Assembly (NCBI RefSeq): GCF_034718895.1
Contig: NZ_JAYERP010000001.1
Coordinates: 2,356,001-2,420,000 of the forward strand
DNA from: Paenibacillus phoenicis
GTDB taxonomy: Bacteria; Bacillota; Bacilli; Paenibacillales; Paenibacillaceae
Length of the DNA stretch: 64,000 nucleotides
Direction: 5' to 3'
The notes below the pieces were generated by a model. The model ran no database searches and had not been told where the DNA came from. It saw only the letters and a list, made by a program, of their open reading frames with translations. Position 1 is the first letter of the stretch. Every line of letters starts with the position of its first letter. Positions 8,901 through 16,968 of this stretch are shown here, in pieces. Both the position numbers and the translations under genes were made by a program.

Positions 8901-11037
8901 TATCAACCGCACCGGCTTGCAGGTGCAGGCTGGTGATGGCGCCCGCCTGCAGGTCCTTACCGCGGATCCCCGCCTCGGGAAGTAACCCGCTCTGCCGCAA
9001 CTCGGCAGACAGATGTCCGGCTTCGATGGCTTCGGCGGCAATATGGCGGGAGCCCACGGCTGCGTCGCCCAGGTGGCGTCCCGTTACACTGCCTTCGGCC
9101 AAATGCTTGCTCTGTACAGCCCCAGCGGCCAGATGATCGGCTCCAACCGCGCCAGCGGACAGAGCTTCCGACCCGACGGCACCGGGGGCCAAATGCCCGG
9201 CGTCCACGGCTTGCGCCGCCAGTTTCGGACCGGTCACGCTGCTGTTCGCCAGCTTCGCAACCGTGACCGCCAGATCCCCCAGCTTATCCGTTGTCACGCT
9301 TTCCGGCGACAGCTTCAAGCTGGTGACCGCATGATCCTGGAGATGCGGCGAGAAGATGACGCCAACCCCCAGGTGCTCCTCCCGAATCGCACCGGGTGCG
9401 ATCTGGCCGCGGGTGACGGAGCCCGTCGCCAAATGCCGGGTCTGCACGATACCCGATCCCAAATGGTCGGCCGTGATTTGCTGTGCACCGATGGCGGACT
9501 CCGTCACCGCGGCCGGAGCGATCGCGCGGCTCGTCACACTGTCTTTAGCCAGTTTGTCGGCCGTGACGCTGCCTGGCTGCAGATGATTCGTCGCAACCGC
9601 TCCATCCGCCAGGTGCTCCGCGGTCACCTCGGCGGACGCCAGCTTCTGCCGGGTGACCGCCGCATCGGCCAGATGCCATTCCTGCACCGCTTCCGAAGCA
9701 AGGTGACTGCTTTGCACCGCTCCTTCGGACAGGTGCTTGCCGGTAACCGCTCCCCGCGCAAGCTGCGGCGATTGCACGGCCCCTTTGGCCAAGTGCCGTG
9801 TCAATACGGCTTCGTCCGCGATTTTCCCCGGCAGCACGCTTTGATCGGCGATCTTGGACGAGGTTACCGCCTGCTCGATGATATGCGAGGTGCCCACAGA
9901 CTGGTCGGCCAGCTTCGTGGAAGGGATCGATTTATCGGCAAGATGCCGCGCCTGGATGACCTTGTCAGCGATATGCTCCTGACCAATACTGCCAGGCTGA
10001 ACATGTTCGCTGCCCACGGCTCCTGACGCAAGATGGTGGGATTCAATCACCATTTCACCTAAATGAGCGGAAGTAACGCTCCCTTCCTGCAGCTGCTCCG
10101 CGCCGACACTGGACCAAGCCAGCAGTTCCCGGTCGATCATACCGGGTGCCAAATGCCGCGAAGTAATGCTGTGATCCGCCAGATGGCGGCTTTCCACCGC
10201 CCCTTCCGCCAGCTTCTCTCCCGTTACGGAGTGATCGCGCAGCTTCGATGTTGTCACAGAGGCCTCTCCCAGCTTAGAGGTGTCGACCGCTCCGTTGGCC
10301 AAATGCTGCGCATTTACGGCACCGCTGCGGATTTTATCCCCCGTTACAGCTTGGTCCTGCAAGAGCTCGGACGTTACGATCCATTCCGACAGATGCCGGC
10401 TCTCCACCGCCCCTTCTGCCAGCTTCTCCCCGGTGATCACCCGATCCGCCAGCTTCTCCGGGGTGATGCTGCCGTCAACCAGCTTCTCTCCGCCGATGGA
10501 ATGATCCCGGATCGCCCAGCCTTCGATCGAACCGTCAACCAAGTGGCTGCCGTTCACGGAGGAAGGAGCGATTTTGGAGGAGGTCACCGCCCGATCGGCC
10601 AGCTTGATGTTCTCCACGGCGTAATCGGCGATCCAAGCGGTGTCGATCGTCCCCCGCATGATCCGCGAAGCATCGATCGTATACGGCGCAATTTTCTCCC
10701 CGGTGACGGCCTCATCGATGAGATCGTCGGTATAAATAATGCCCCGTTCTTGGTGCGGCGCGGTTTTTTCACTCAGCAGTTCCTGCAGCGCCTGGTTTCC
10801 GTCAACGTTTCCATGCTCCGGATCTGCTCCGGGTGATGCCGTCGCGGCCTCTTTCTCTTGCTCCGGCAACGCGGGCAGTACGGGCGCTGGGCTTTCATGA
10901 AGTTCAAACCTCTTGTCCCCGGATCGCGACGATTCCTTTCGTTCCTCCAGCAGCTTAAGTTCGTTGATATTCGGGTTATCTACGTAATAGAGCGATTTCT
11001 TTGGTCTACTTGATTTTGTTGATTTATGTCTCTTCAA
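5992..11037 (-). CDS. Giant decapeptide-repeat protein (1681 aa) with H-type-lectin-like C-terminal domain
   Basis: TTG start behind AAAGGAGAGGG. Residues 1-90 are basic then acidic and disordered-looking (MKRHKSTKSSRPKKSLYYVD), with no signal peptide or membrane segment. From about residue 100 to 1590 the chain is an almost unbroken run of 10-residue repeats of the form xHLAxGSVxS, with hydrophobic L and V alternating every five residues as in a beta-solenoid. Residues 680-1510 carry a higher-order 110-residue unit marked eight times by GLLPxxGI. The last 75 residues (IKFESPFASSNYVVVAMTNH; YGIVTWMAIGNTQ) resemble the H-type lectin fold seen at tips of fibres. Similar Paenibacillaceae proteins may be those called WIAG-tail proteins. 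Role inferred: long surface fibre, perhaps on the spore. Confidence 0.8.
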   Translation of the reverse strand: MKRHKSTKSSRPKKSLYYVDNPNINELKLLEERKESSRSGDKRFELHESPAPVLPALPEQEKEAATASPGADPEHGNVDGNQALQELLSEKTAPHQERGIIYTDDLIDEAVTGEKIAPYTIDASRIMRGTIDTAWIADYAVENIKLADRAVTSSKIAPSSVNGSHLVDGSIEGWAIRDHSIGGEKLVDGSITPEKLADRVITGEKLAEGAVESRHLSEWIVTSELLQDQAVTGDKIRSGAVNAQHLANGAVDTSKLGEASVTTSKLRDHSVTGEKLAEGAVESRHLADHSITSRHLAPGMIDRELLAWSSVGAEQLQEGSVTSAHLGEMVIESHHLASGAVGSEHVQPGSIGQEHIADKVIQARHLADKSIPSTKLADQSVGTSHIIEQAVTSSKIADQSVLPGKIADEAVLTRHLAKGAVQSPQLARGAVTGKHLSEGAVQSSHLASEAVQEWHLADAAVTRQKLASAEVTAEHLADGAVATNHLQPGSVTADKLAKDSVTSRAIAPAAVTESAIGAQQITADHLGSGIVQTRHLATGSVTRGQIAPGAIREEHLGVGVIFSPHLQDHAVTSLKLSPESVTTDKLGDLAVTVAKLANSSVTGPKLAAQAVDAGHLAPGAVGSEALSAGAVGADHLAAGAVQSKHLAEGSVTGRHLGDAAVGSRHIAAEAIEAGHLSAELRQSGLLPEAGIRGKDLQAGAITSLHLQAGAVDTDALGEQAVGSSHLQEGAVQSGHLAEASVQSRHLAEGAVQSEHLAKGSVTDRHLGVSVIGSYHIAPESISAAHMIPALRQSGLLPVAGIDGEALQPGAIASQHLQAGAVGSKALGEQAVGSSHLQAGAVQSGHLAKASVQSQHLAEGAVQSEHLAEGSVESRHLGKAVVEGTYIAPEAVNYEHLSAELQQQGLLPAEGISGDDLQAGSITSRHLQAGAVNATALGEQAVGSGHLQSGSVLNRHLADGSIQSRNLIAGAVQSEHLAEGSVESRHLGEAVVEGTHIAPEAVNHGHLSAELQQQGLLPADGISGDDLQAGSITSRHLQAGAVNAIALGEQAVGSGHLKAGSVLNRHLADGSVQSRNLAEGAVQGGHLAEGSITSQHLGEAVVEGTHIAPEAVNHGHLSAELQQHGLLPAEGISGEDLKPSSITSRHLQPGAVGSEALGEQAVGSGHLKAGSVLNRHLADGSVQSRNLAEGAVQSGHLAEGSITSQHLGEAVVDSSHLAPEAVNAWHLSAELQQHGLLPAEGISGEDLKPSSITSRHLQPGAVGSEALSEQAVGSGHLKAGSVLNRHLANGSVQSRNLAEGAVQSGHLAEGSITSQHLGEAVVDSSHLAPEAVNVSHLSAELQQHGLLPAEGISGEDLKPSSITSWHLQSGAVGSEALGEQAVGSGHLQAGSVQGVHLAEGTVQGFHLDHGAVQGEHLAEGVVSERHLGEAVVGTRHLQEGVVHSEQLANAAVQSHHLAEDAVQSANLAAESVESRHLSDAAVNAHHIALEAVNIWHLSTEIQQHGLLPEEGIGGEDIQPSSIGRGHLQPGAVDAGALAVGAVGAEHLQPASVENAHLAPNAVDSAILADEAVGTRHLQPGSVGVEQLNFAPVTTLAGQPAEMQFGMVPFLLKPHEEEATVKIKFESPFASSNYVVVAMTNHPAYYTSLKEQSPGSAVITISKLKDTSVNYGIVTWMAIGNTQ
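6500..8990 (-). repeat. Tandem 330-bp DNA repeats (eleven 30-bp decapeptide codon blocks each) inside the giant gene
   Basis: The GLLPxxGI junction recurs at about 8980, 8650, 8320, 7990, 7655, 7325, 6995 and 6520. The first seven intervals to 6995 are close to 330 bp; the last is longer. Between about 6950 and 7900 adjacent units are nearly identical in DNA, with only scattered substitutions, while units further upstream have diverged. This indicates recent duplication at the 3' end of the coding repeat. Confidence 0.85.
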
Positions 11038-11074
11038 GAGCCGCCCTCTCCTTTGCCAATATAATAATCTTTGG

Positions 11075-11102
11075 TATCATATGCGGGGGGTTAGGCTCTT
11101 GT
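11075..11102 (-). promoter_or_regulatory. Candidate sporulation (sigma-K/sigma-E type) promoter of the giant repeat gene
   Basis: On the minus strand CATATGATA (11083-11075) matches the mother-cell -10 pattern CATANNNTA, with AC 17 bases upstream (11102-11101). It would start transcription about 30 bases before the TTG start codon at 11037. The -35 element of sigma-K is only two bases, so chance matches are common. Confidence 0.35.
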
Positions 11103-11209
11103 CACAGCTTTTGGGCCTGATTGCCGCAGCACGCTGCCTCCTGAAAAAAGATGAAATGGTTTCCCCGATTTCTACCGTTTTTAGCAGAACGGCCGCACGT
11201 TACAATAAC

Positions 11210-11221
11210 CTTACGCGTAAG
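11210..11221. promoter_or_regulatory. Perfect 12-bp palindrome upstream of the MFS transporter
   Basis: CTTACGCGTAAG lies about 85 bases before the transporter start in the divergent region shared with the giant repeat gene. It could be an operator for an efflux regulator, but no regulator gene adjoins it. Confidence 0.3.
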
Positions 11222-11306
11222 AATTCGGAAGGTACGTCGAAGCACGCCAAAGTTCACCGAAGTTCGCGGAACATCCTTTAAGCTCAAGTCTTGGAGGCAA
11301 CTAGAC

Positions 11307-12626
11307 ATGAAAACCGATCTCGCCATAAACACCGCTCAGAAAGCATCCGTTAACGTTAGCCCGGCCGTCCCAGAGGCGTCAGAGGAACCTAACACGGCCA
11401 TACTCCTATCTGCTGAAAAAAGCCCCACTACTGCACCAAACCTCGGCTATCGCCGCTCGTTTGCGATCATTTTGACAAGCGTCGTGCTGTTAAGCTTCGG
11501 GGGGAAGCTCTATGAAATCATCCTTCCGCTGATGATGTACGACATTACCCATTCCTCTGTGGCCATGAGCAGTATGAAAACCGCGGAGCTGCTGCCCAAC
11601 TTCTTCTTCGCCATCTTCATCGGCGTCTTAGTTGACCGCGTCAACAAAAAACGCTGGATCCTCTGGATGATCGGGCTGCAGGCGATGCTGCTCCTTGCCT
11701 TTGCCGTCTTGTTCCGAAGCGGGATTCATCTGCTGCCGGTCTATTACGCCATCGGCTTCCTGCTGATGACGCTGAATTATGGATATTTTAATGCCGAAGT
11801 CAGCCTTATCAAGCTGAGTGTCCCGGTCCGGGAACTGACAAGCGCCAATGCCAAGCTGAGCTTTGCCGAAACGTTTGTTGGCATTATGGGGCCAGCGTTG
11901 TCCGGTCTGATCCTGATGTTATCCGACATCTCCGATGGATTGCTCATCACGTCGTTCTGTTACCTGATATGCATGGGGTTATTTACTAGACTAAAATTGG
12001 CGGAGAAAAAAGAAACCCCGCGGCAATCCCGATTCGCCGCGGAGTTTCTGGAGGGCTGGCGCGCCTTTTGCGTGAACAAGCCGCTCGTGTTGATGACCGT
12101 GTTCGTCGTGTTTCTAAACTGTACGTACACGGTGATCAGTACGACATCGATCTACTACGCCAAGGACGATCTGGGATTGTCCTCGTCCCTGCTAGCCGTT
12201 GTACTCTCGGCTTCAGGTGCCGGAGGTCTTGCCGGAAGCTTGCTGCTCAGTCGGTTAAGACAATCCTGGGGCCTGGGCAAGGTGTTTGGCGCATCCATCT
12301 TGCTGAACGTCATCGCTTATCTCCTTCTGTTTCTTATCGATGGCCTCGTGATGTTTGCAGTCGCCCTTTTCCTATCCGGATTTGCCGCGACCTTGTACAG
12401 CGTGTCGGTGTACGCCTTCCGCCAAGAGCAGACGCCGGCGCCGCTGATGGGACGAATCGCCGGAATTACCGGGACCTGCTTCCGGATCGGCATGCCTATC
12501 GCCGTCTACGCTTCCGGTTGGGTCATCGCCTGGTGGGGCACAAGCGTGATCTTTATCACCTGCGCGATATGGAATCTGATCGTCCTGGCCGTTTACGTGC
12601 GAACCCGGCTGTGGAACGTTCAGTGA
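11307..12626 (+). CDS. Major facilitator superfamily (MFS) transporter
   Basis: A 439-residue polytopic membrane protein. ATG 11307 is chosen because GGAGG lies 8 bases upstream; an upstream in-frame start would add a basic tail without a ribosome site. After a hydrophilic N-terminus of about 50 residues there are around 12 hydrophobic segments, with the loop 2-3 region GVLVDRVNKKRWILWMIG matching the MFS GxxxDRxxRR motif. The best general match is the MFS_1/ enterobactin exporter-like group of drug or metabolite efflux pumps. It diverges from the giant repeat gene and converges on the GH127 gene. Substrate is unknown. Confidence 0.85.
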   Translation: MKTDLAINTAQKASVNVSPAVPEASEEPNTAILLSAEKSPTTAPNLGYRRSFAIILTSVVLLSFGGKLYEIILPLMMYDITHSSVAMSSMKTAELLPNFFFAIFIGVLVDRVNKKRWILWMIGLQAMLLLAFAVLFRSGIHLLPVYYAIGFLLMTLNYGYFNAEVSLIKLSVPVRELTSANAKLSFAETFVGIMGPALSGLILMLSDISDGLLITSFCYLICMGLFTRLKLAEKKETPRQSRFAAEFLEGWRAFCVNKPLVLMTVFVVFLNCTYTVISTTSIYYAKDDLGLSSSLLAVVLSASGAGGLAGSLLLSRLRQSWGLGKVFGASILLNVIAYLLLFLIDGLVMFAVALFLSGFAATLYSVSVYAFRQEQTPAPLMGRIAGITGTCFRIGMPIAVYASGWVIAWWGTSVIFITCAIWNLIVLAVYVRTRLWNVQ

Positions 12627-12672
12627 GCTGATACCCTTCTACAACCCATGCCGGTCCATCGCAAGCAAACAT

Positions 12673-14646
12673 TTAGCGCTCGCGCACCCAAACCATCATT
12701 TCCCCTTCGCCGCGATTGGCCCAGGCGTAATACGGGATGAACTTAAGCGCTGCCGGTTGCTCCGTCAGACGCGGGGACGCGCTGTACAACCCGCCGTCCC
12801 AGTCCGGCCTGGTGATGCGGACCGCCTCGGTCCGCACGGTAACGATGCCGCCAAGAAGTTCGGCTTCGTATTCCGCGTGAAGCTCGGCCTCCCGCGGCAA
12901 CACCAGCTCATGCAGGTTCGCGCCGTTGTCGGCCTGCTCCAGGCAATAGACGAGCGGGCCGCGCTGCAGCGCCACCTTGCCGGCGTTTCCACGTACGAGA
13001 GGATGGCTGTACATACGTGTCACCGGCATCGCCAGCTTCAGCTCCACAACATCCCCTGCACACCATTGCCGCGCCAGCCGGATGTAGCCGTCCTGAAGCA
13101 AAGCTCCCTCCAGGTCCACCACTTCTCCGTTCACCTGGAGACTCGCTTCCGGGCACCAATCCGGCAGCCGCAACGCCAGTGTAAAGCGGCCTTCTCCCTC
13201 CGGCTGCACCTCAAACCGCACGTTTCCACCCCAAGGGTAATTGGTCGTTTGCGTCAGCTTCACCTTGCCGCCGCTCGTTTGCAATTCGGCTTCCCCGCCG
13301 ATATAGAGATGAGCATATACCGTATCGCCTTGCACTGTATAGATGTATTCGCCAAGCGATGCCAGCAGCCGGGCGATGTTCGGCGGACAGCAGGCACAGC
13401 CGAACCATTCCTGACGAACCGTTTTTATATGGTCAAACTTATGATTGGCGCCCCCGCAAGCCTTCGGGTCGACTTCCAGCGGATTCACATAGAAGAAATG
13501 CTTGCCGTCCCGGGCCATTCCACCGACAACCGTGTTGTATAAAGCCCTCTCCATCACATTGGCGTATCTCGAGTCCGGCGAAATCCGCAGCATCCGCTGG
13601 GCGAAGAAGATCAACCCGATGGAAGCGCAAGTCTCCGAATACACCGTGTCATTTGGCAGGTCGTAATCAAACGAAAACGCCTCGCCCTGCGGCATGGAGC
13701 CCACCCCGCCGGTAATATACATCTGCTTGCCGACAATGTTGTCCCATAGCTTGCGGCAGGCGGCCAGCATCGACTCGTCACCGGTTAACGCCGCAACATC
13801 GGCCATCCCGGTCAACATATACAGCAGCCGCACAGCATGGCCCACCGCTGTCTCCTGCTCCCGTACCGGCAGATGCGCCTGATGGTAAGTGAGGTCAACG
13901 TGATCTGCATGCCCTGCCCAGTGCGTTTGACCGCCCCGGCGCTTGAGTTCTTCCTCGAAGAAGGAAGGCTTCTGCCCCCGTTGCTCAAGGAAATATTGGC
14001 TTAGACGCAAATATCGCTCCTGTCCGGTCACCTCGTACAGCTTGACGAGCGCCAGCTCGATTTCCTGATGGCCGTCGTACCCCGGCAACTTGCCGGGCTC
14101 CCTGCCAAACACGCTGTCGATGTAATCCGCGAACTTGATGACCACGTCGAGCAGCTTTCTTTTGCCTGTGGCCCGATAATAGGCGACTCCCGCTTCGATT
14201 AAATGTCCCGCGCAATACAGCTCATGGCATTCCGTCAAATTCGTCCAGCGCTTGCCCGGCTCCTTCAGGATATAATACGTGTTCAAATACCCGTCTTCCC
14301 GCTGCGCCAAGGCCATTGTGTCAATTAACCCGTCGGCGATCGCCGCCAGCTCCGGATTTGGATCCGCTTCCAAAATATAAGCTGCCGCTTCCAGCCATTT
14401 CGCCAAATCGCTGTCCTGGAACACCAGCCCGTAATATTCACCCTGAACTTGCCCTGCGGCAATTTGAAAATTGCGTACAGCGCCGCTAGGTTCGGCTCCT
14501 TCCACCCGATCGTTTAATGCCTCCCATTGATAAGGGACAACCACATCCTTCACTAAACGGATATAGTAACTCCAAAATTCGTCGCGGATGTTCACTCGAT
14601 TCAGCGCAACCCGCTCGGAACGCGGCATTTGCCCGGCTAGCTTCAT
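12673..14646 (-). CDS. Glycoside hydrolase family 127 (beta-L-arabinofuranosidase type, DUF1680)
   Basis: A 657-residue protein with no signal peptide. ATG 14646 is chosen because AGGAGGGGG precedes it. The N-terminus (VNIRDEFWSYYIRLVKD; QWEALNDRVEGAEPSGAVRN) and the central YSETCASIGLIFFAQRMLR are characteristic of the GH127 alpha/alpha-barrel. The cysteine-rich WFGCACCPPNIARLLAS is the zinc and nucleophile region of this family, in which Cys and Glu residues hydrolyse beta-L-arabinofuranosides such as those of plant glycoproteins. Cytoplasmic action on imported oligosaccharides is inferred. An AraC regulator is transcribed divergently 131 bases away and is the likely activator. Confidence 0.9.
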   Translation of the reverse strand: MKLAGQMPRSERVALNRVNIRDEFWSYYIRLVKDVVVPYQWEALNDRVEGAEPSGAVRNFQIAAGQVQGEYYGLVFQDSDLAKWLEAAAYILEADPNPELAAIADGLIDTMALAQREDGYLNTYYILKEPGKRWTNLTECHELYCAGHLIEAGVAYYRATGKRKLLDVVIKFADYIDSVFGREPGKLPGYDGHQEIELALVKLYEVTGQERYLRLSQYFLEQRGQKPSFFEEELKRRGGQTHWAGHADHVDLTYHQAHLPVREQETAVGHAVRLLYMLTGMADVAALTGDESMLAACRKLWDNIVGKQMYITGGVGSMPQGEAFSFDYDLPNDTVYSETCASIGLIFFAQRMLRISPDSRYANVMERALYNTVVGGMARDGKHFFYVNPLEVDPKACGGANHKFDHIKTVRQEWFGCACCPPNIARLLASLGEYIYTVQGDTVYAHLYIGGEAELQTSGGKVKLTQTTNYPWGGNVRFEVQPEGEGRFTLALRLPDWCPEASLQVNGEVVDLEGALLQDGYIRLARQWCAGDVVELKLAMPVTRMYSHPLVRGNAGKVALQRGPLVYCLEQADNGANLHELVLPREAELHAEYEAELLGGIVTVRTEAVRITRPDWDGGLYSASPRLTEQPAALKFIPYYAWANRGEGEMMVWVRER

Positions 14647-14777
14647 CGCAAAGCCCCCTCCTTTTTTCAAAAAATCATACTGACAAATCTCATTTTATCT
14701 CATATATTTAGAACGAAATACGAATTCTATCAACCTCAAAGTTATAATATTTCACACTCGAAACGGAGGAGAGTGCC

Positions 14778-15659
14778 TTGCCGAAACCAACCGACCTGGT
14801 GCAGCTGACGGCGCCGCCCTTGCCCTATTTTTTGGAATGCGGACATACCGTATATCAGCCCGGAGACGAACATCCCAACCGGCGGAATATCGGTATTTTT
14901 GATTGGATCGTCGTGGAATCTGGCACGTTATACCTCGGGGAGGCGGGGCAATCCTGGAGTCTGGGGGCCGGCCAATCGCTGCTGCTGTTGCCCGATCGGC
15001 ACCATTACGCGGTGAAGCCGTGCGAAGAGCCTACGTCGTTTTACTGGCTGCATTTTCATACGGTCTGTGCCTGGCAGCAGCTTCCGGCAGAGGAAGCCGA
15101 TCACCTCTATCCGGACGCGGACGAGCATTACAGCCGTTTCCTGGCTTCGCCATATTCCCTGCATCTGCCGAAAGCGTGGGACCTCCCCTCTCCCGACCAG
15201 ACGTTCCGCTTGTTCCGGCAGCTGCTGGAGAGCCTAGGGGAACGTCAATCCCGGGCGTTTTGGAACCGGCAGCAGCGGTTCGAGGAGCTGCTTCGTGCGA
15301 TGGATCTCCGGCAGTTAGAATCACATGCCTCCCCGGTAGTGACCGTTGCGGAAAAGGCTGAAGCCTACATCAAAAGCAATTTCCGTTCGGAGCTCAACAG
15401 CGGGCAGATGGCCGATGCGCTGCATTACCACTATAACTACATCACGCGCTGCATGAAGCAGGTGTATGGCATGACGCCCAACGATTACTTGCTGCATTAC
15501 CGGTTAGAGCAAGCCAAGCTGCTGCTGCTCACCACGGAGTGGCCGATTGCGGATATTGCTTCTTACGTTGGCTTCAACAGCACTCCCTATTTCTCGAACC
15601 GGTTTGCCTTCAAAAATGGCTGCTCTCCCCGCGAGTTCCGCAAGCGATATATGTCATGA
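14778..15659 (+). CDS. AraC-family transcriptional regulator
   Basis: A 293-residue protein starting at TTG 14778 with GGAGGA 6 bases upstream. The N-terminal half resembles a cupin sugar-binding domain (LGAGQSLLLLPDRHHYAVKP). The C-terminal hundred residues carry two helix-turn-helix motifs (LNSGQMADALHYHYNYITRC; ADIASYVGFNSTPYFSNRF) ending CSPREFRKRYMS, the AraC signature. The gene diverges from the GH127 glycosidase, so it most likely activates that gene in response to an arabinose-containing ligand. This is inferred from position. Confidence 0.9.
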   Translation: MPKPTDLVQLTAPPLPYFLECGHTVYQPGDEHPNRRNIGIFDWIVVESGTLYLGEAGQSWSLGAGQSLLLLPDRHHYAVKPCEEPTSFYWLHFHTVCAWQQLPAEEADHLYPDADEHYSRFLASPYSLHLPKAWDLPSPDQTFRLFRQLLESLGERQSRAFWNRQQRFEELLRAMDLRQLESHASPVVTVAEKAEAYIKSNFRSELNSGQMADALHYHYNYITRCMKQVYGMTPNDYLLHYRLEQAKLLLLTTEWPIADIASYVGFNSTPYFSNRFAFKNGCSPREFRKRYMS

Positions 15660-15665
15660 GGAGGT

Positions 15666-15700
15666 AAAAAAACGCCCGCTGCAGAAGCCCTGCGCGGACG
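15666..15700 (-). terminator. Terminator downstream of the lipoprotein gene
   Basis: On the minus strand CGTCCGCGCAG pairs with CTGCAGCGGGCG, with a one-base bulge, and is followed by seven T. It lies 19 bases after the stop at 15719 and about 7 bases past the convergent AraC stop. Confidence 0.75.
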
Positions 15701-15718
15701 GTTTAGCTTTAGTTCGTG

Positions 15719-16426
15719 TTAATTCGTTGCCACAACGGTGTTGATGGACGCGAACGCCAGCGGGCTAAAGCCTTCCGATGCTTCGCCATGCGGCGAATTC
15801 AGCAGAAAGGCAAATCCTTGCCCGCCTATGTTCTTGACGATATACTGCTGGGTCAGCCCCTTGCCTTGGGCGATCAAGAACAGCTCGGCATCTCGCATCG
15901 TTTCGTAGAGCTGGTCGCCGGTACGCTGCTCGACTTTACCGATTTTAGACATCTCGCTTTTGGCCGACTTCGCCAGCTCCTCGATGTTGTAGTCGGCAGG
16001 CAGCTTGGTAATGACCACATGATAGTCTGAGTCGTAATTCATCATTAACTTGTTGGTTTTGGCATCAAAGGAGAAGATGTCGAACATATAAAAAGCGTAG
16101 CCCTCGCCCCTCTGCAAAGTGGCGGTTCGCGTCTCTTTCATGCCTTCCAGCTCAACCTCGATCGATTTCTCAGCCGGCAGCTCCGATGTTGCACCGGAGT
16201 CCGTCGACTCTGTGGCAGGAGCCGTCCCCTGCTTCGTTTCGGCTGCGGTGTCATCCGGCGCGTTGTTGTCTGTATCCGTCTGGTTCCCGTTCGTTTCACC
16301 GCTTGCATTCATCCCAGGCTCGGAACTGTTCCCGAAGCACGCGGTCAGCGAGAGCACCAGCAGAATCATCCCCAGCCAGCCGGTGGTCTTCTTCCATTTC
16401 GTTTTTAGTACATTCTTGTTGTTCAC
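15719..16426 (-). CDS. Predicted lipoprotein of unknown function
   Basis: A 235-residue protein. GTG 16426 is chosen because GGGGGTG lies upstream and the resulting N-terminus (VNNKNVLKTKWKKTTGWLG) is a lipoprotein signal. The lipobox is LTAC at about residues 26-29. Residues 30-80 are a hydrophilic Ser/Thr/Glu/Asp-rich linker (NQTDTDNNAPDDTAAETKQG). The remaining 150 residues form a folded domain (IEVELEGMKETRTATLQRGE; YDSDYHVVITKLPADYNIEE) that I do not recognise with certainty. It is anchored outside the membrane and lies downstream of bdbDC on the same strand. Confidence 0.75.
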   Translation of the reverse strand: MNNKNVLKTKWKKTTGWLGMILLVLSLTACFGNSSEPGMNASGETNGNQTDTDNNAPDDTAAETKQGTAPATESTDSGATSELPAEKSIEVELEGMKETRTATLQRGEGYAFYMFDIFSFDAKTNKLMMNYDSDYHVVITKLPADYNIEELAKSAKSEMSKIGKVEQRTGDQLYETMRDAELFLIAQGKGLTQQYIVKNIGGQGFAFLLNSPHGEASEGFSPLAFASINTVVATN

Positions 16427-16503
16427 TTCGAACACCCCCGCATATACAGACGGGCCGAACCTCAAAAAAGTTGCCATCACGAGGGAGGGAAATATTGCAG
16501 GTA

Positions 16504-16947
16504 TTATTGTTCCTCAGCAGTTTCTTTGCCCTCGCGAGCGGCCAACAAGAACAGGACGATCAGCACGAAAGCGACCAGCGCCATAAACGGAATCGTAATA
16601 AATCCGAGCCAGCCTTGGCCTAAGTAATCGACGTTGCAAGGTACGCCAATTTTGCAGGGAAGCAGCTTGGCTAACGCCGGGATTTTTTGCTCGCTGTAAT
16701 GATAGATGGAGATCATGCCGCCGATGATGCTGAGCGGAAGCACGTATGGAATGATCTGACGGTCGTTCTTATACGCGGCGATCCCCAGCAAGATGACCTG
16801 CGGGTACATGAAGATCCGCTGGAACCAGCACAGCCGGCACGGCTCATAATGCAGCACTTCGCTTAGATACAAGCTGCCCGCCGTCGCGACCATCGCAACC
16901 AGCCAGGCGAGGTAGATGCCATAGTCCTTCAAAAACCCCCGCATCAT
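16504..16947 (-). CDS. bdbC: Disulfide oxidoreductase BdbC (DsbB family)
   Basis: About 147 residues with four hydrophobic segments. The first redox pair is CRLC (EPCRLCWFQRI) and the second is the CKIGVPC loop, as in BdbC/DsbB proteins that reoxidise a DsbA partner and pass electrons to quinone. ATG 16947 is preferred to ATG 16953 because GGAGG is 7 bases from it and only 1 base from the other. It starts about 20 bases after the bdbD stop, so the two form an operon and a functional pair. Confidence 0.93.
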   Translation of the reverse strand: MMRGFLKDYGIYLAWLVAMVATAGSLYLSEVLHYEPCRLCWFQRIFMYPQVILLGIAAYKNDRQIIPYVLPLSIIGGMISIYHYSEQKIPALAKLLPCKIGVPCNVDYLGQGWLGFITIPFMALVAFVLIVLFLLAAREGKETAEEQ

Positions 16948-16968
16948 CCCCATTCCTCCCTCATATTC

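Noticed and set aside
5992-11037. Regular 30-bp repeats resembling a CRISPR array
   Set aside because: There are no spacers: repeats are contiguous, in frame and encode a protein with varying residues at fixed positions. No cas genes are nearby.
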